From Lachnospiraceae bacterium (GTDB taxonomy: Bacteria; Bacillota; Clostridia; Lachnospirales; Lachnospiraceae), in the NCBI GenBank assembly GCA_014804755.1, contig JAAUZE010000012.1, positions 62,001 through 126,000 of the forward strand: 64,000 bases of DNA. The letters are read 5' to 3'. Positions 44,878 through 54,617 of this stretch are shown piece after piece. Under the pieces are notes generated by a model. The model did no database searches and was not told the DNA's origin. It saw only the letters and a list, made by a program, of their open reading frames with translations. Position 1 is the stretch's first letter. Each line of letters begins with the position of its first letter. The translations under genes and the position numbers were made by a program.

Positions 44878-46629
44878 ATGGAGCTGTATCGGGTCGAACA
44901 TCTGACGTTTGCGTATCCTGCCTGCGGATTGAGTGACATGCAGCGCGGTGACAGCGGGAGAGAAATAACGGTTTTACAGGATTGCTCTTTTCAGGTGGAG
45001 GAAGGCAGTTTTGTGACACTGTGCGGCGGGACGGGCAGCGGAAAGACGACGCTGCTGAACCTGTTAAAAAAGGAATTGCAGCCGGTGGGGAGGATTACCG
45101 GAATCATCCGCTACCGTGATCGGGAGCTTGCGGACTATGCGTATGGCGAAACGGCGGCTGAGGTTGGTTTTGTCATGCAGAATCCGGACGAACAGCCTGT
45201 CACGGACAAGGTGTGGCATGAGCTTGCGTTCGGGTTGGAAAATATGGGGGTGCCCTCGGAGGAGATCAGGCGTCGGGTTGCGGAAATATCAGCGTATTTC
45301 GGAATCGATGACTGGTATGAAAAAGCAGTGGACGAGCTTTCCGGCGGACAAAAGCAGCTCTTGAATCTGGCGGCGGTCATGGTCATGCGCCCGCGGGTGC
45401 TGTTGCTTGATGAACCGACTGCACAGCTTGATCCGATCGCTGCGCAGAATTTTATGAATATGATCGAACGCTTAAACCGGGAGCTTGGTATGACGATCCT
45501 ATTGGCGGAGCATCGGCTTGAGGAGGCGCTTGCGGTATCGGACAGGGTGCTCGTGCTGCAGGATGGAAAGCTTCTGCATGATGGAACGCCGCAGCAGATC
45601 GCGCGCGCCATTGATCAGGAGGAGCGTATTTATATGGCGCTGCCCTGTTCGGCAAGGATCTTCCGTGCACTTCGGGACGTGGGAGAGGAGAAGCTGAAAC
45701 GGGAGGATGGATGTTCGGAGGCGGAGAACAAAACGGAGACGGCTGCAATCCCGCTCACGATTACGCAGGGGCGGCAATGGCTGTGGGCGCGCTACGGGGA
45801 CATTAGGAAAAATCATACAGAGCAGAGCGGATGCCAGGACGCTGTGAAGACTTTTCCTACGGAAAAAGAAAAGCAGGCGTCCGAAACGGGAGACAGGACG
45901 CAGGAGCATAGAAAAACAAAGCCGATATTGGAGTGCAAACAGGTTTGGTTTCATTATAAAAAAGCATGTGATATTCTTTGTGGTGTTCAATTTCAGATGA
46001 ATGAGGGAGAGATTGTCAGTTTACTTGGCAGCAACGGTTCGGGAAAGACGACATTCCTGCATGTGATCGCGGGCATCCTGCATGCCTGCGGCGGGAAGGT
46101 GCGCATGGGCGCAGAGCGGGTCGGGTATCTGCCGCAGAACATTGAAACGCTGTTTGTTGCGGATACCGTGGAGGAGGAGCTTCGTCTTGTCGGCACAGGG
46201 CCTTCCGAACGGCTGGTATCGTATCGGCAGGTACATCCCTATGACTTAAGCGGCGGGGAGAAGCAGATGCTCGCATGGGAAAAGGTGCTTGCGGGAAAAC
46301 CGCAGCTTCTTCTTTTGGACGAGCCGACAAAGGGACTTGATGCGGCAGCGCGGAGAGATGTCGGCATCCGGCTGCGTGCGCTTGCGGACGAGGGAGTCTC
46401 GGTGCTTATGGTAACGCATGATATTGAACTTGCGGCGGCGGTGAGCGACAGGTGCGGTCTGCTGTTTCGCGGAGAGCTTTTGGCGCTTGGCAGGACGCGG
46501 GAATTTTTTCATGGAAACAGATTTTATACAACGGCGGCGGCAAGGCTATCACAGAATTTGTTTGCGGATGTGCTGACGGCGGAGGAGCTGACAGAGCGCT
46601 GCCGCATACTTGACGGGAAAAGAGACTGA
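44878..46629 (+). CDS. ecfA: Fused ECF transporter ATPase (two ABC domains)
   Basis: A 583-residue protein with two NBDs joined: NBD1 has GGTGSGKTT (Lys56), LSGGQKQLLN and LLLDEPTAQLDP; NBD2 has GSNGSGKTT (Lys390), LSGGEKQML and LLLDEPTKGLD. The linker (about 255-355) is charged and unconserved. In most Firmicutes the two ATPases are separate (EcfA1/EcfA2); here they are one chain. The ATG at 44878 has AAAGGA at 7 bases; an ATG at 44875 overlapping ecfT by one base is also possible. Confidence 0.93.
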   Translation: MELYRVEHLTFAYPACGLSDMQRGDSGREITVLQDCSFQVEEGSFVTLCGGTGSGKTTLLNLLKKELQPVGRITGIIRYRDRELADYAYGETAAEVGFVMQNPDEQPVTDKVWHELAFGLENMGVPSEEIRRRVAEISAYFGIDDWYEKAVDELSGGQKQLLNLAAVMVMRPRVLLLDEPTAQLDPIAAQNFMNMIERLNRELGMTILLAEHRLEEALAVSDRVLVLQDGKLLHDGTPQQIARAIDQEERIYMALPCSARIFRALRDVGEEKLKREDGCSEAENKTETAAIPLTITQGRQWLWARYGDIRKNHTEQSGCQDAVKTFPTEKEKQASETGDRTQEHRKTKPILECKQVWFHYKKACDILCGVQFQMNEGEIVSLLGSNGSGKTTFLHVIAGILHACGGKVRMGAERVGYLPQNIETLFVADTVEEELRLVGTGPSERLVSYRQVHPYDLSGGEKQMLAWEKVLAGKPQLLLLDEPTKGLDAAARRDVGIRLRALADEGVSVLMVTHDIELAAAVSDRCGLLFRGELLALGRTREFFHGNRFYTTAAARLSQNLFADVLTAEELTERCRILDGKRD

Positions 46630-46659
46630 TAGAGGGATCCCGAAAGAAGCGGAGGAAAC

Positions 46660-47349
46660 GTGAAACAGACAAGAAAGAAAACCATGATTTCAATAACGAT
46701 ATTGCTGTTTGGGAGCATCCTGCTTCTTGTGCTCGGCGCAGCTGTCTTTCAGGAAAAGCGGTATGCATGGATTTCCCTCGGCATTGCCGTTTTATCCTGT
46801 GCAGTCATGCTGCACAGCTTTGACAGACGGCATACGCATATCAGGCGACTGGTATTCATTGCGGTCATGACGGCGCTTTCCGTGGCGGGAAGATTTTTGT
46901 TTGCCATGATACCGGCTTTTAAGCCGGTGACGGCAGTGATCGTCATGACGGGGATGTATTTTGGTACGGAGGCAGGTTTTTTATGTGGGGCGTTTACCGC
47001 CGTACTGTCGAATTTTTATTTCGGACAGGGTCCGTGGACGCCGTTTCAGATGGTTTCCTTCGGCGTGATCGGGCTCTTGGCGGGTATTTGTCATAAACCG
47101 CTGAAAGCAAGCCGCATTGCGCTTGTTTGTTACGGGATATTTGCGGGTGCCTTTTATTCTTTGATCATGGATGTGTGGACGGTTCTGTGGAGTCAGGCGG
47201 CGTTTGAACCAGACTTATATACGGCGGCCATACTTGCGGCGGCACCGTTCACCTTGCTCTATTCGATATCGAATGTTATTTTTCTGCTCCTGATGAGAAA
47301 ACCGCTTGGCGCACGTCTGCAGAGGGTGATCACCAAATACGGTGTATGA
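46660..47349 (+). CDS. ECF transporter S component, probably for cobalamin (CbrT-like)
   Basis: A 229-residue membrane protein with about six to seven membrane segments. The conserved block GRFLFAMIPAFKPVTAVIVM then GTEAGFLCGAFTAVLSNFYFGQGPWTPFQMVSFG is that of S components related to CbrT. With the cobalamin riboswitch and DUF4430 partners upstream, cobalamin is the likely substrate, though related S components carry other vitamins. GTG start, with GGAGG 4 bases before it. Confidence 0.85.
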   Translation: MKQTRKKTMISITILLFGSILLLVLGAAVFQEKRYAWISLGIAVLSCAVMLHSFDRRHTHIRRLVFIAVMTALSVAGRFLFAMIPAFKPVTAVIVMTGMYFGTEAGFLCGAFTAVLSNFYFGQGPWTPFQMVSFGVIGLLAGICHKPLKASRIALVCYGIFAGAFYSLIMDVWTVLWSQAAFEPDLYTAAILAAAPFTLLYSISNVIFLLLMRKPLGARLQRVITKYGV

Positions 47350-47390
47350 AAGATATGCGATAAGTGAGCGCACGCGGCATAAATTAAAGG

Positions 47391-47419
47391 TTGAAATACC
47401 ATACTTTTTTATATATAAT
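47391..47419 (+). promoter_or_regulatory. Promoter of the lipoprotein gene
   Basis: TTGAAA (47391-47396), 17 bases, TATAAT (47414-47419). The start codon lies 33 bases downstream, so this gene is outside the B12 operon. Confidence 0.75.
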
Positions 47420-47451
47420 AAGAAGTCAGCTAGAGTGAGGAGATTTGTCGG

Positions 47452-48096
47452 ATGGAAATGAAAAACGGCATCTATGCGTTAAGAAAAAGTGTGATATGGC
47501 TGTTTGCGGTGCTGATGCTCACAGGATGCGCAAAATCCGGGCAGGAGCCGCAGCCGGAAAAAGAGGATTCTTTTACCGCGGCTGAGGACACGATCATTGT
47601 CACAAGGGAGAACAATCTGATCGGGTATATTTGTGAGGCGTTTGATGAGAGCCGGTACAGCTTTACGGATTTCGAAGAAATGCTGAACTCCGAAGTGGAG
47701 GATTATAATTCGCAGATGGGCACAGGTGGTATTGAGGTGAAGGAATGCACGCTTGCGGACGGCATCGCGCAGATCTCTTTATCCTATGCGGATACCGCGG
47801 ATTATGAGAAATTTAACGGCGTACAGTTTTCCTGCGGTCAGACGCCGGAGGAAGGGGCGCGGCAGTTTGCGCTTCCTGCGAATCTGACGCTTGTGGATGC
47901 GCATGATCCGGCACGTAAGATCACATTGGGAGAGCTTGACGACGGACAGGATTATCGGATGCTTGTCACGGACGATGATTCTAATATCCGCATACACGGA
48001 AGCGATATTTATTATATCGGCGAGGGCGATACGCTTGTGGGCGATGGCGACGTCAAAACCGCGGACGATGCGGCGCTGCATGTCATAATCTATTAA
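47452..48096 (+). CDS. Secreted lipoprotein of unknown function
   Basis: A 214-residue protein. The signal peptide ends LMLTGC, with Cys26 as lipid anchor. The mature part (EDTIIVTRENNLIGYICEAF ... IEVKECTLADGIAQISLSYAD ... HVIIY) is mostly beta-rich, and acidic near the C-terminus (DGQDYRMLVTDDDSN). I recognise no family. GAGGAG precedes the ATG. It has its own promoter and sits between the ECF operon and glyQS. Confidence 0.7.
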   Translation: MEMKNGIYALRKSVIWLFAVLMLTGCAKSGQEPQPEKEDSFTAAEDTIIVTRENNLIGYICEAFDESRYSFTDFEEMLNSEVEDYNSQMGTGGIEVKECTLADGIAQISLSYADTADYEKFNGVQFSCGQTPEEGARQFALPANLTLVDAHDPARKITLGELDDGQDYRMLVTDDDSNIRIHGSDIYYIGEGDTLVGDGDVKTADDAALHVIIY

Positions 48097-48157
48097 GGGT
48101 GATCGGGCTTTGAGATGCAGGTATACCTGATTATATCAGTTCAAAAGGAGAAAACAC

Positions 48158-49546
48158 ATGGAAAAAACAATGGAGAAAATCGTTGCGCTGTCGAAAGCGA
48201 GAGGGTTTGTTTATCCCGGCTCTGAGATTTACGGCGGTCTTGCCAACACGTGGGACTTTGGAAATTTGGGAGTGGAGCTCAAGAACAATATCAAGAAGGC
48301 GTGGTGGCAGAAATTTGTGATGGAGAGTCCCTATAATGTGGGCGTTGACTGCGCAATCCTGATGAACCCTCAGACATGGGTCGCTTCCGGTCATTTGGGC
48401 AGCTTTTCCGATCCGCTTATGGATTGCAGGGAGTGTCATGAGAGATTCCGGGCGGATAAGATCATCGAGGATTTTGTGGCTGAACAGGGCATGAAACTGG
48501 ACAGCTCCGTAGACGGCTGGAGCCAGCAGCAGATGAAAGATTTTATTGAGGAACATCAGATTCCCTGTCCCACCTGCGGCAAACATAATTTTACCGATAT
48601 CAGACAGTTTAATCTGATGTTCAAGACGTTTCAGGGTGTCACCGAGGATGCAAAAAATACAGTATATCTGCGTCCCGAGACGGCACAGGGTATTTTCGTG
48701 AACTTTAAGAATGTACAGAGAACATCCCGCAAAAAGATTCCTTTTGGTATCTGTCAGGTGGGAAAATCATTCCGAAACGAGATCACGCCGGGTAACTTCA
48801 TTTTCCGTGTGCGCGAGTTCGAGCAGATGGAAATGGAATTTTTCTGTGAGCCGGACACGGATCTGGAATGGTTCGCATATTGGAAAAAGTATTGTATTGA
48901 TTTCTTAAAGAGTCTTGGGATGAAAGAAGAAGAGATGCGTGTACGTGATCACGATCCGGAAGAGCTTTCCTTCTATTCCAAGGCAACGACGGACATAGAA
49001 TTCTTATTCCCCTTTGGCTGGGGTGAGCTGTGGGGGATCGCGGACAGAACCAATTATGATCTGACGCAGCACCAGACGGTATCCGGCGAGGATATGTCCT
49101 ATTTTGACGATACCAAGAATGAGAAATACATTCCTTATGTCATTGAGCCTTCGCTCGGCGTGGAGAGACTGTTCTTAGCGGTGCTGTGCGGTGCTTATGA
49201 CGAGGAGGAGATCGGCGAGGGAGATGTGCGTACAGTCCTCCATTTCCATCCGGCATTGGCGCCGGTGAAGATTGCCGTGCTTCCTCTTTCCAAAAAATTA
49301 AACGAGGGTGCGGAGCCGATCTTTACGAAGCTCAGCAAAAAGTATAATTGCGAGTTTGATGACCGCGGCAATATCGGCAAGCGCTACCGCAGGCAGGATG
49401 AGATCGGAACACCGTTCTGCATCACCTATGATTTCGATTCCGAGACCGACCGGTGCGTGACCGTCCGTTTCCGGGATTCCATGGAGCAGGAGCGTGTTGC
49501 GATCGAAAAACTGGATGAATATTTTGCGGATAAATTCACTTTTTAA
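48158..49546 (+). CDS. glyQS: Glycine--tRNA ligase (single-chain, dimeric type)
   Basis: A 462-residue class II synthetase that charges tRNA-Gly. Motif regions include [31 protein letters not shown], the Cys pairs CRECH and [18 protein letters not shown] and [15 protein letters not shown] (motif 3). The anticodon domain starts about residue 365. It is the alpha2 type rather than the GlyQ/GlyS pair. Only 61 bases separate it from the preceding gene, too short for a T-box. Confidence 0.96.
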   Translation: MEKTMEKIVALSKARGFVYPGSEIYGGLANTWDFGNLGVELKNNIKKAWWQKFVMESPYNVGVDCAILMNPQTWVASGHLGSFSDPLMDCRECHERFRADKIIEDFVAEQGMKLDSSVDGWSQQQMKDFIEEHQIPCPTCGKHNFTDIRQFNLMFKTFQGVTEDAKNTVYLRPETAQGIFVNFKNVQRTSRKKIPFGICQVGKSFRNEITPGNFIFRVREFEQMEMEFFCEPDTDLEWFAYWKKYCIDFLKSLGMKEEEMRVRDHDPEELSFYSKATTDIEFLFPFGWGELWGIADRTNYDLTQHQTVSGEDMSYFDDTKNEKYIPYVIEPSLGVERLFLAVLCGAYDEEEIGEGDVRTVLHFHPALAPVKIAVLPLSKKLNEGAEPIFTKLSKKYNCEFDDRGNIGKRYRRQDEIGTPFCITYDFDSETDRCVTVRFRDSMEQERVAIEKLDEYFADKFTF

Positions 49547-49671
49547 TAAAATGTCTTACAAAATTGTCAGATACGCGTAAGTGAAAGCGATGGCATGAGA
49601 TACAGCCTTTTTGTAGAATGAACCTAAATCAAATACCGTCATGGCGGCGGGGTACGATAGGAGGAGATTCT
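49547..49671 (+). other. Gap between glyQS and the transglycosylase gene
   Basis: No hairpin or promoter of note is visible; AGGAGG at its end serves the next gene. Confidence 0.4.
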
Positions 49672-50295
49672 ATGAAAAGGCTGTTTCGATTTGCGGCTAT
49701 CGCATGCAGTGTGCTGATACTTACGGGAACGCTGGTAGTCGGGCATTATGTTGCTTTGGGGTATCGGATGTATCAGGACGCCGTGTTTGTTCAGAATGTG
49801 GAGGAAAAAGCCGGACAGATCAGAAGCCGGGACGGCTATATCGCGTTTGATGATATTTCGGAGATATTTCTTGATGAATTACTTTATCGGGAAGACCGGA
49901 ATTTTTACAGTCATTCGGGCGTGGATCTTGTTGCCATTGCGCGCGCCGCATGGCATGACCTTCAGGCGGGGCGTTATGTGGAGGGCGGCTCTACGATCAC
50001 GCAGCAGCTCGCAAAGAATCTTTATTTTTCCAATGAAAAAGAATTAGAGCGCAAGGTGGCGGAGCTGTTTGTGGCGTTTGAATTGGAGCAGTCGTTCACG
50101 AAAGAAGAAATTTTGGAATTGTATTGTAATGTGGTCTATTTCGGGGAGGGCTGTTACGGGATTGACGAGGCGGCGGAGCATTATTACGGGGTGTCGGCGG
50201 CGGATTTGAATGAGGAACAGGCCGAAGCGCTTGTGTACACATTAAAATGTCCGGGATATTATAACCCGAATGCGCGCCTGGCTGCAGAGAATTGA
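49672..50295 (+). CDS. Monofunctional peptidoglycan transglycosylase (GT51)
   Basis: A 207-residue membrane-anchored glycosyltransferase. One N-terminal membrane span (about 5-25) is followed by the GT51 fold: E-D-R in EDRNFYSHSGVD (catalytic Glu), GGSTITQQLAKNLYF, RKVAELFVAFELE and KEEILELYCNVVYFG. It polymerises lipid II outside the membrane without transpeptidase activity. AGGAGG supports the ATG at 49672 over one at 49618. It is unrelated to its neighbours. Confidence 0.92.
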   Translation: MKRLFRFAAIACSVLILTGTLVVGHYVALGYRMYQDAVFVQNVEEKAGQIRSRDGYIAFDDISEIFLDELLYREDRNFYSHSGVDLVAIARAAWHDLQAGRYVEGGSTITQQLAKNLYFSNEKELERKVAELFVAFELEQSFTKEEILELYCNVVYFGEGCYGIDEAAEHYYGVSAADLNEEQAEALVYTLKCPGYYNPNARLAAEN

Positions 50296-50341
50296 GAAAA
50301 AGTAAGGCAGTGATCATCGGCTGAATGAGGAGGAAGCAGTC

Positions 50342-50455
50342 ATGAAGAAGAAAAAGAAAGGGTTGCGGATCGTCGGTTTTGCGGCGCTGCTTGTTGGAAC
50401 GGCATACATTTTAATGCGGGTTGGCAGGGATGTTCGCATCAGGGATTATTTATAA
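50342..50455 (+). CDS. Small basic single-span membrane peptide
   Basis: A 37-residue peptide with a Lys-rich start (MKKKKKGLR), one hydrophobic segment (IVGFAALLVGTAYILM) and a basic tail RVGRDVRIRDYL. AGGAGG lies 8 bases before the ATG, which supports expression. It could be co-transcribed with the transglycosylase. I know no family. Confidence 0.6.
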   Translation: MKKKKKGLRIVGFAALLVGTAYILMRVGRDVRIRDYL

Positions 50456-50632
50456 ATTTTTTTCTGCAAAAATATTATTAAAATTTGACAAAAAAATGTG
50501 AGATAGAAGTGGATATATATACAAATTTATGGTATAATCTACCCATGTGTGCAGGAAAAATATTCCTGTAGGTCGGACGAAGGGGTTTCGTCCGGTTACC
50601 ATTATAATAATGTTCAAAGGGGGACATGAAGA
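50456..50632 (+). promoter_or_regulatory. Extended -10 promoter and leader of ppdK
   Basis: TGGTATAAT (50530-50538) is an extended -10. The leader has CAGGAA/TTCCTG and CGGACGAA/TTCGTCCG hairpins. AAAGGGGG precedes the start codon. Confidence 0.6.
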
Positions 50633-53257
50633 ATGGCAAAATGGGTTTACCTATTTAAGGAAGGCAACGCAGATATGAGAAATCTTCTCGGCGGCAAGGG
50701 CGCAAATCTTGCCGAGATGACGAATCTGGGTCTTCCGGTACCGCAGGGCTTTACGATCACGACAGAGGCGTGTACAAAGTACTACGAGGACGGACGAAAG
50801 ATCAATGATGAGATCATGGGACAGATCATGGAGTATATCGACCAGATGCAGGAGATCACCGGCAAGAAATTCGGCGATAAAGAAAATCCCCTTCTGGTAT
50901 CCGTCCGCTCCGGTGCACGCGCGTCCATGCCCGGCATGATGGATACAATCTTAAATCTTGGTCTGAATGAGGAAGTTGTTGAGGTTCTTGCCAAGAAGTC
51001 GGGCAATCCCCGTTGGGCTTGGGACTGCTACCGCAGATTTATCCAGATGTATTCCGATGTCGTTATGGAGGTCGGAAAGAAGTATTTTGAGGAGCTGATC
51101 GACCGCATGAAACTGGAGCGCGGCGTGAAGCAGGATGTCGAGCTGACCGCAGAAGACTTAAAGCAGCTGGCGGATCAGTTTAAGGCAGAGTATAAGAGCA
51201 AGATCGGCAAGGATTTCCCGAGCGACCCGAAGGAGCAGCTTGTCGGAGCGATCGAAGCGGTGTTCCGTTCCTGGGACAACCCCCGTGCGAATGTATACCG
51301 CCGTGATAACGATATTCCGTATAGCTGGGGTACGGCGGTCAATGTCCAGATGATGGCGTTCGGTAATATGGGCGATACTTCCGGTACGGGTGTTGCCTTT
51401 ACGAGAAATCCGGCAACCGGCGAAAAGCAGTTGATGGGAGAGTTCCTGTTAAACGCACAGGGCGAGGACGTTGTGGCGGGTGTTCGTACACCGCAGCCAA
51501 TCGACCAGTTAAAGCAGATTATGCCGGAAGTATACGAGCAGTTCACGCAGATCTGCAATACGCTCGAAAATCATTACCGCGATATGCAGGATATGGAGTT
51601 TACGATCGAGGATCGTCATTTATACATGCTTCAGACGAGAAACGGAAAGCGTACGGCGAAGGCGGCGTTAAAGATTGCCTGCGATCTTGTAGACGAGGGC
51701 ATGATCGACGAGAAGAAAGCGGTCAGCATGATCGATCCGAGAAACTTGGATTCCTTATTGCATCCGCAGTTTGATTCTTATGTGATCAGCAAGGCAATCC
51801 CCGTAGCAAAGGGACTTGCGGCAGCGCCGGGTGCGGCATGCGGTAAGATTGTGTTTACGGCGGAGGATGCTAAGAGATGGGCGGCAAGAGGTGAGAAGGT
51901 CGTTCTTGTCCGTCTGGAGACCTCGCCTGAGGATATTGAAGGAATGAAAGCGGCACAGGGTATTTTGACCGTGCGCGGCGGTATGACAAGCCATGCGGCG
52001 GTTGTTGCGCGCGGCATGGGCGCATGCTGTGTATCCGGCTGTTCGGCGATCGCGATGGACGAGGCGCATAAAGTGTTCCGCATTGGTGAGCAGGAGTTCC
52101 ATGAGGGAGATATTATTTCTTTCGACGGTACGACCGGTAACATTTATGACAGAGCGATTCCGACTGTGGATGCGACGATCGCGGGTGAGTTTGGTCGGAT
52201 TATGGAATGGGCGGACAAGTACCGCACATTAAAAGTTCGTACGAATGCGGATACGCCTGCCGATGCGAAAAAAGCAAGAGAGCTTGGCGCGGAAGGTATC
52301 GGACTCTGCCGTACCGAGCACATGTTCTTCGGCGGACATCGTATTGACGCGTTCCGTGAGATGATCTGCTCCGATACGCTTGAGGAGAGAGAGGAAGCGC
52401 TTGCGAAGCTGCTTCCGCTTCAGCAGGGCGACTTTGAGAAGCTGTTTGAGGCAATGGAAGGCGATCCGGTCACAATCCGTTTCTTAGACCCGCCTCTGCA
52501 TGAGTTTGTTCCGACAGAGGAGGAGGATATCAGAAAGCTTGCGGATGCAAAGGGCAAGACGATGGACGAGATCCGCAAGTTCATTGCGACGCTGCATGAA
52601 ATGAACCCGATGATGGGACACAGAGGATGCCGTTTGACGGTTACGTTCCCTGAAATTGCGAGAATGCAGACACAGGCAGTCATCCGTGCGGCGATCAATG
52701 TGCAGAAGGCACATCCCGAGTGGAGCATTACGCCGGAGATCATGATCCCGTTGATCGGTGATGACAAGGAATTAAAATATGTCAAGAAGAATGTCGTGGA
52801 AACAGCAGACGCCGAGGTCAAAGCAGCGGGTGTTGACTTAAAATACGAGGTCGGCACGATGATCGAGATTCCGAGAGCGGCGTTGACCGCAGGTGATCTT
52901 GCCAAGGAAGCGGAGTTCTTCTGCTTCGGTACGAACGACTTAACGCAGATGACCTACGGCTTCTCGCGCGATGATGCGGGTAAGTTCCTTGAGGCATATT
53001 ACAAGGCGAAGATTTTCGAGAACGATCCGTTTGCAAAGCTTGACCGCAACGGTGTCGGTCTCTTGATGGAGATGGCGATCAAGAAGGGCAAGGAGACAAG
53101 ACCGACGATCCACTGTGGTATCTGCGGTGAGCACGGCGGCGATCCGTCTTCCGTTGAGTTCTGCCACAACATCGGCTTGGATTATGTATCCTGCTCGCCG
53201 TTCAGAGTACCGATTGCAAGATTGGCAGCAGCACAGGCAGCGATCAATCAAGGGTAG
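50633..53257 (+). CDS. ppdK: Pyruvate, phosphate dikinase
   Basis: An 874-residue cytoplasmic enzyme converting PEP, AMP and PPi to pyruvate, ATP and Pi (and reverse). An N-terminal ATP-grasp domain has LGGKGANLAEM, VRSGARASMPGMMDT. The central swivelling domain has His454 in GGMTSHAAVVARGMG, the phospho-carrier. The C-terminal barrel has GTNDLTQMTYG and Cys831 in CGICGEHGG. Length and key residues match clostridial PpdK. It follows recO-glyQS in a known Firmicutes gene order. Confidence 0.97.
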   Translation: MAKWVYLFKEGNADMRNLLGGKGANLAEMTNLGLPVPQGFTITTEACTKYYEDGRKINDEIMGQIMEYIDQMQEITGKKFGDKENPLLVSVRSGARASMPGMMDTILNLGLNEEVVEVLAKKSGNPRWAWDCYRRFIQMYSDVVMEVGKKYFEELIDRMKLERGVKQDVELTAEDLKQLADQFKAEYKSKIGKDFPSDPKEQLVGAIEAVFRSWDNPRANVYRRDNDIPYSWGTAVNVQMMAFGNMGDTSGTGVAFTRNPATGEKQLMGEFLLNAQGEDVVAGVRTPQPIDQLKQIMPEVYEQFTQICNTLENHYRDMQDMEFTIEDRHLYMLQTRNGKRTAKAALKIACDLVDEGMIDEKKAVSMIDPRNLDSLLHPQFDSYVISKAIPVAKGLAAAPGAACGKIVFTAEDAKRWAARGEKVVLVRLETSPEDIEGMKAAQGILTVRGGMTSHAAVVARGMGACCVSGCSAIAMDEAHKVFRIGEQEFHEGDIISFDGTTGNIYDRAIPTVDATIAGEFGRIMEWADKYRTLKVRTNADTPADAKKARELGAEGIGLCRTEHMFFGGHRIDAFREMICSDTLEEREEALAKLLPLQQGDFEKLFEAMEGDPVTIRFLDPPLHEFVPTEEEDIRKLADAKGKTMDEIRKFIATLHEMNPMMGHRGCRLTVTFPEIARMQTQAVIRAAINVQKAHPEWSITPEIMIPLIGDDKELKYVKKNVVETADAEVKAAGVDLKYEVGTMIEIPRAALTAGDLAKEAEFFCFGTNDLTQMTYGFSRDDAGKFLEAYYKAKIFENDPFAKLDRNGVGLLMEMAIKKGKETRPTIHCGICGEHGGDPSSVEFCHNIGLDYVSCSPFRVPIARLAAAQAAINQG

Positions 53258-53326
53258 GCGAAAATATAAAAGAGTGGTCTGAAAAAGCTGAAAGCAAGGC
53301 TTTCAGATAGGAATTTCAGGCTTAGA

Positions 53327-53362
53327 GGGGTTCACCGGGGCGACTGGTGAACCTTTCTTTTT
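53327..53362 (+). terminator. Rho-independent terminator of ppdK
   Basis: GGTTCACC (53329-53336) pairs with GGTGAACC (53346-53353), then TTTCTTTTT. A second hairpin, CTGAAAGC/GCTTTCAG (53288-53306), lies just upstream. Confidence 0.88.
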
Positions 53363-53638
53363 GCGCGGATAATGAGCCGGGCGACGAATGGCAGAAACAA
53401 CAGATGGGGAGCTTGCTCACAAGAGGTTGATTCTGCTTGGACTTATCCGTTGAATATCGCGACAGCGAGACGATAGTCGAGCGTGGTTTTTTGATACCGC
53501 TGATAACGTGGTGATTGGGAATGAATATAATTTGGCGAATGTTTCAAGGTTTCGCTAAAGGTGTGCGAAATTTGTCAATGACGATGAATATTGCAAAGCT
53601 TCATGGTATAGATATAGTAATAAAAAGCATGGAGCCTT
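53363..53638 (+). other. Non-coding gap, 276 bases, entering the accessory region
   Basis: No convincing gene. A frame from 53522 to 53653 (43 codons, MNIIWRMFQGFAKG) has no ribosome site and overlaps the next gene, so I do not call it. Base composition changes to AT-rich toward 53.6 kb. No clear att site is seen. Confidence 0.4.
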
Positions 53639-54085
53639 ATGAAAAAATATAGGCGAATAATTGTCTGCCTGCTGATATTGCCGGTCTTTTTGCTATTCAA
53701 CCTCTATAGGAATAGAAAACCAACCATAGAAACATTTAATTTGGATTCGACAACAAAGGAAGAAATTACGGACGAACTGGTCATAGCATTATTTATTGAA
53801 GATATCACAAAGGAGATTACGGGGTTCTATTCGGAATATTATTCGGGAGAAATTGCGGTTTATAATTATGAAGTAACGATTGTGGATATCGGAAAGAAAG
53901 ATCCGGGATTCATTTCTGTTACATTCGGTGTCACACCACAGGTTGGGGCGCATAATCCTTTAGGATATGATGAGCTGGTTTATTGCGTTGATTCAAGTGG
54001 GAACAAAGAACTGGCCGGCTATGAACATCTAAAAACCTATGAAGTGCCGGAGAAGTTTCAAAAGTACATAATAAAGCCGTTTTAA
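53639..54085 (+). CDS. Small exported protein, perhaps DUF3888-like
   Basis: A 148-residue protein with an N-terminal signal segment (RIIVCLLILPVFLLFNLY). The rest has an acidic helix (TDELVIALFIEDITKEITGFY) and a beta part (EVTIVDIGKKDPGFISVTFGV). The helix pattern vaguely fits the DUF3888 family, but I am not sure. There is only a weak upstream site (GGAGCC). It is the first gene after ppdK and the AT-rich change. Confidence 0.55.
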   Translation: MKKYRRIIVCLLILPVFLLFNLYRNRKPTIETFNLDSTTKEEITDELVIALFIEDITKEITGFYSEYYSGEIAVYNYEVTIVDIGKKDPGFISVTFGVTPQVGAHNPLGYDELVYCVDSSGNKELAGYEHLKTYEVPEKFQKYIIKPF

Positions 54086-54617
54086 TAAAGTCAATGCGAA
54101 AAGTTTTCTACCCTTACTTTTACATTTCTCTCAGATTTTCATAATAGAGCGCATAGTCGTTGCTATGCAGGCTTTCTGATCCGAAAAAATAGGTTGCAGC
54201 AGTAACAAAGATGCAGACAATATTATTTCATCATTACAAATAAAGTCCACTTATCCTGTCAATCTTTCAGAACAGTTTGAAGTGTCATAAAAACGATTGA
54301 CAATAGTATTATATTATAGTATCATGGCTAACGTAGTAAGTCATATAGCTTGAAAAATAAGCGGATGCTATCAATATTTGATAAGCGAGCAGATTATTCA
54401 ACGGGGATAGTCTGCCCTCTTGAAGATATTGATGTATCGGCTTTTTTGTTGTGCCGATTTTTCGTTCTTTGACAACTTCATCCGCAAATTTGCCGGACGG
54501 CCGACCGGGTAAGTATCGCCACAACCTGCTGATGCAGCGAGCGTGCCAAGGGATCGTCCGACATGGATTGCGACACAAAACGAAACCATTACTTTTTTAG
54601 AAAGAGAGGCACAGCTT
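54086..54617 (+). other. Non-coding stretch of 532 bases with one terminator-like hairpin
   Basis: ATCGGC (54436-54441) pairs with GCCGAT (54453-54458) followed by a T-run, near 54463. Nearby text (54470-54600) is GC-richer and resembles a leader region rather than coding DNA. No tRNA or repeat could be identified. It might be the scar of an integrated element; I have no att site to support this. Confidence 0.4.

Noticed and set aside
48097-48157. A T-box leader before glyQS
   Set aside because: Only 61 bases lie between the genes, with no GGTGG-type T-box sequence or terminator.
53522-53653. A 43-codon frame MNIIWRMFQGFAKG...
   Set aside because: No ribosome site, overlap with the next gene start and no similarity; it is likely chance.
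54086-54617. An integrative element attachment site
   Set aside because: No direct repeats, integrase, relaxase or tRNA end could be seen; the GC-richer leader-like piece alone is not enough.
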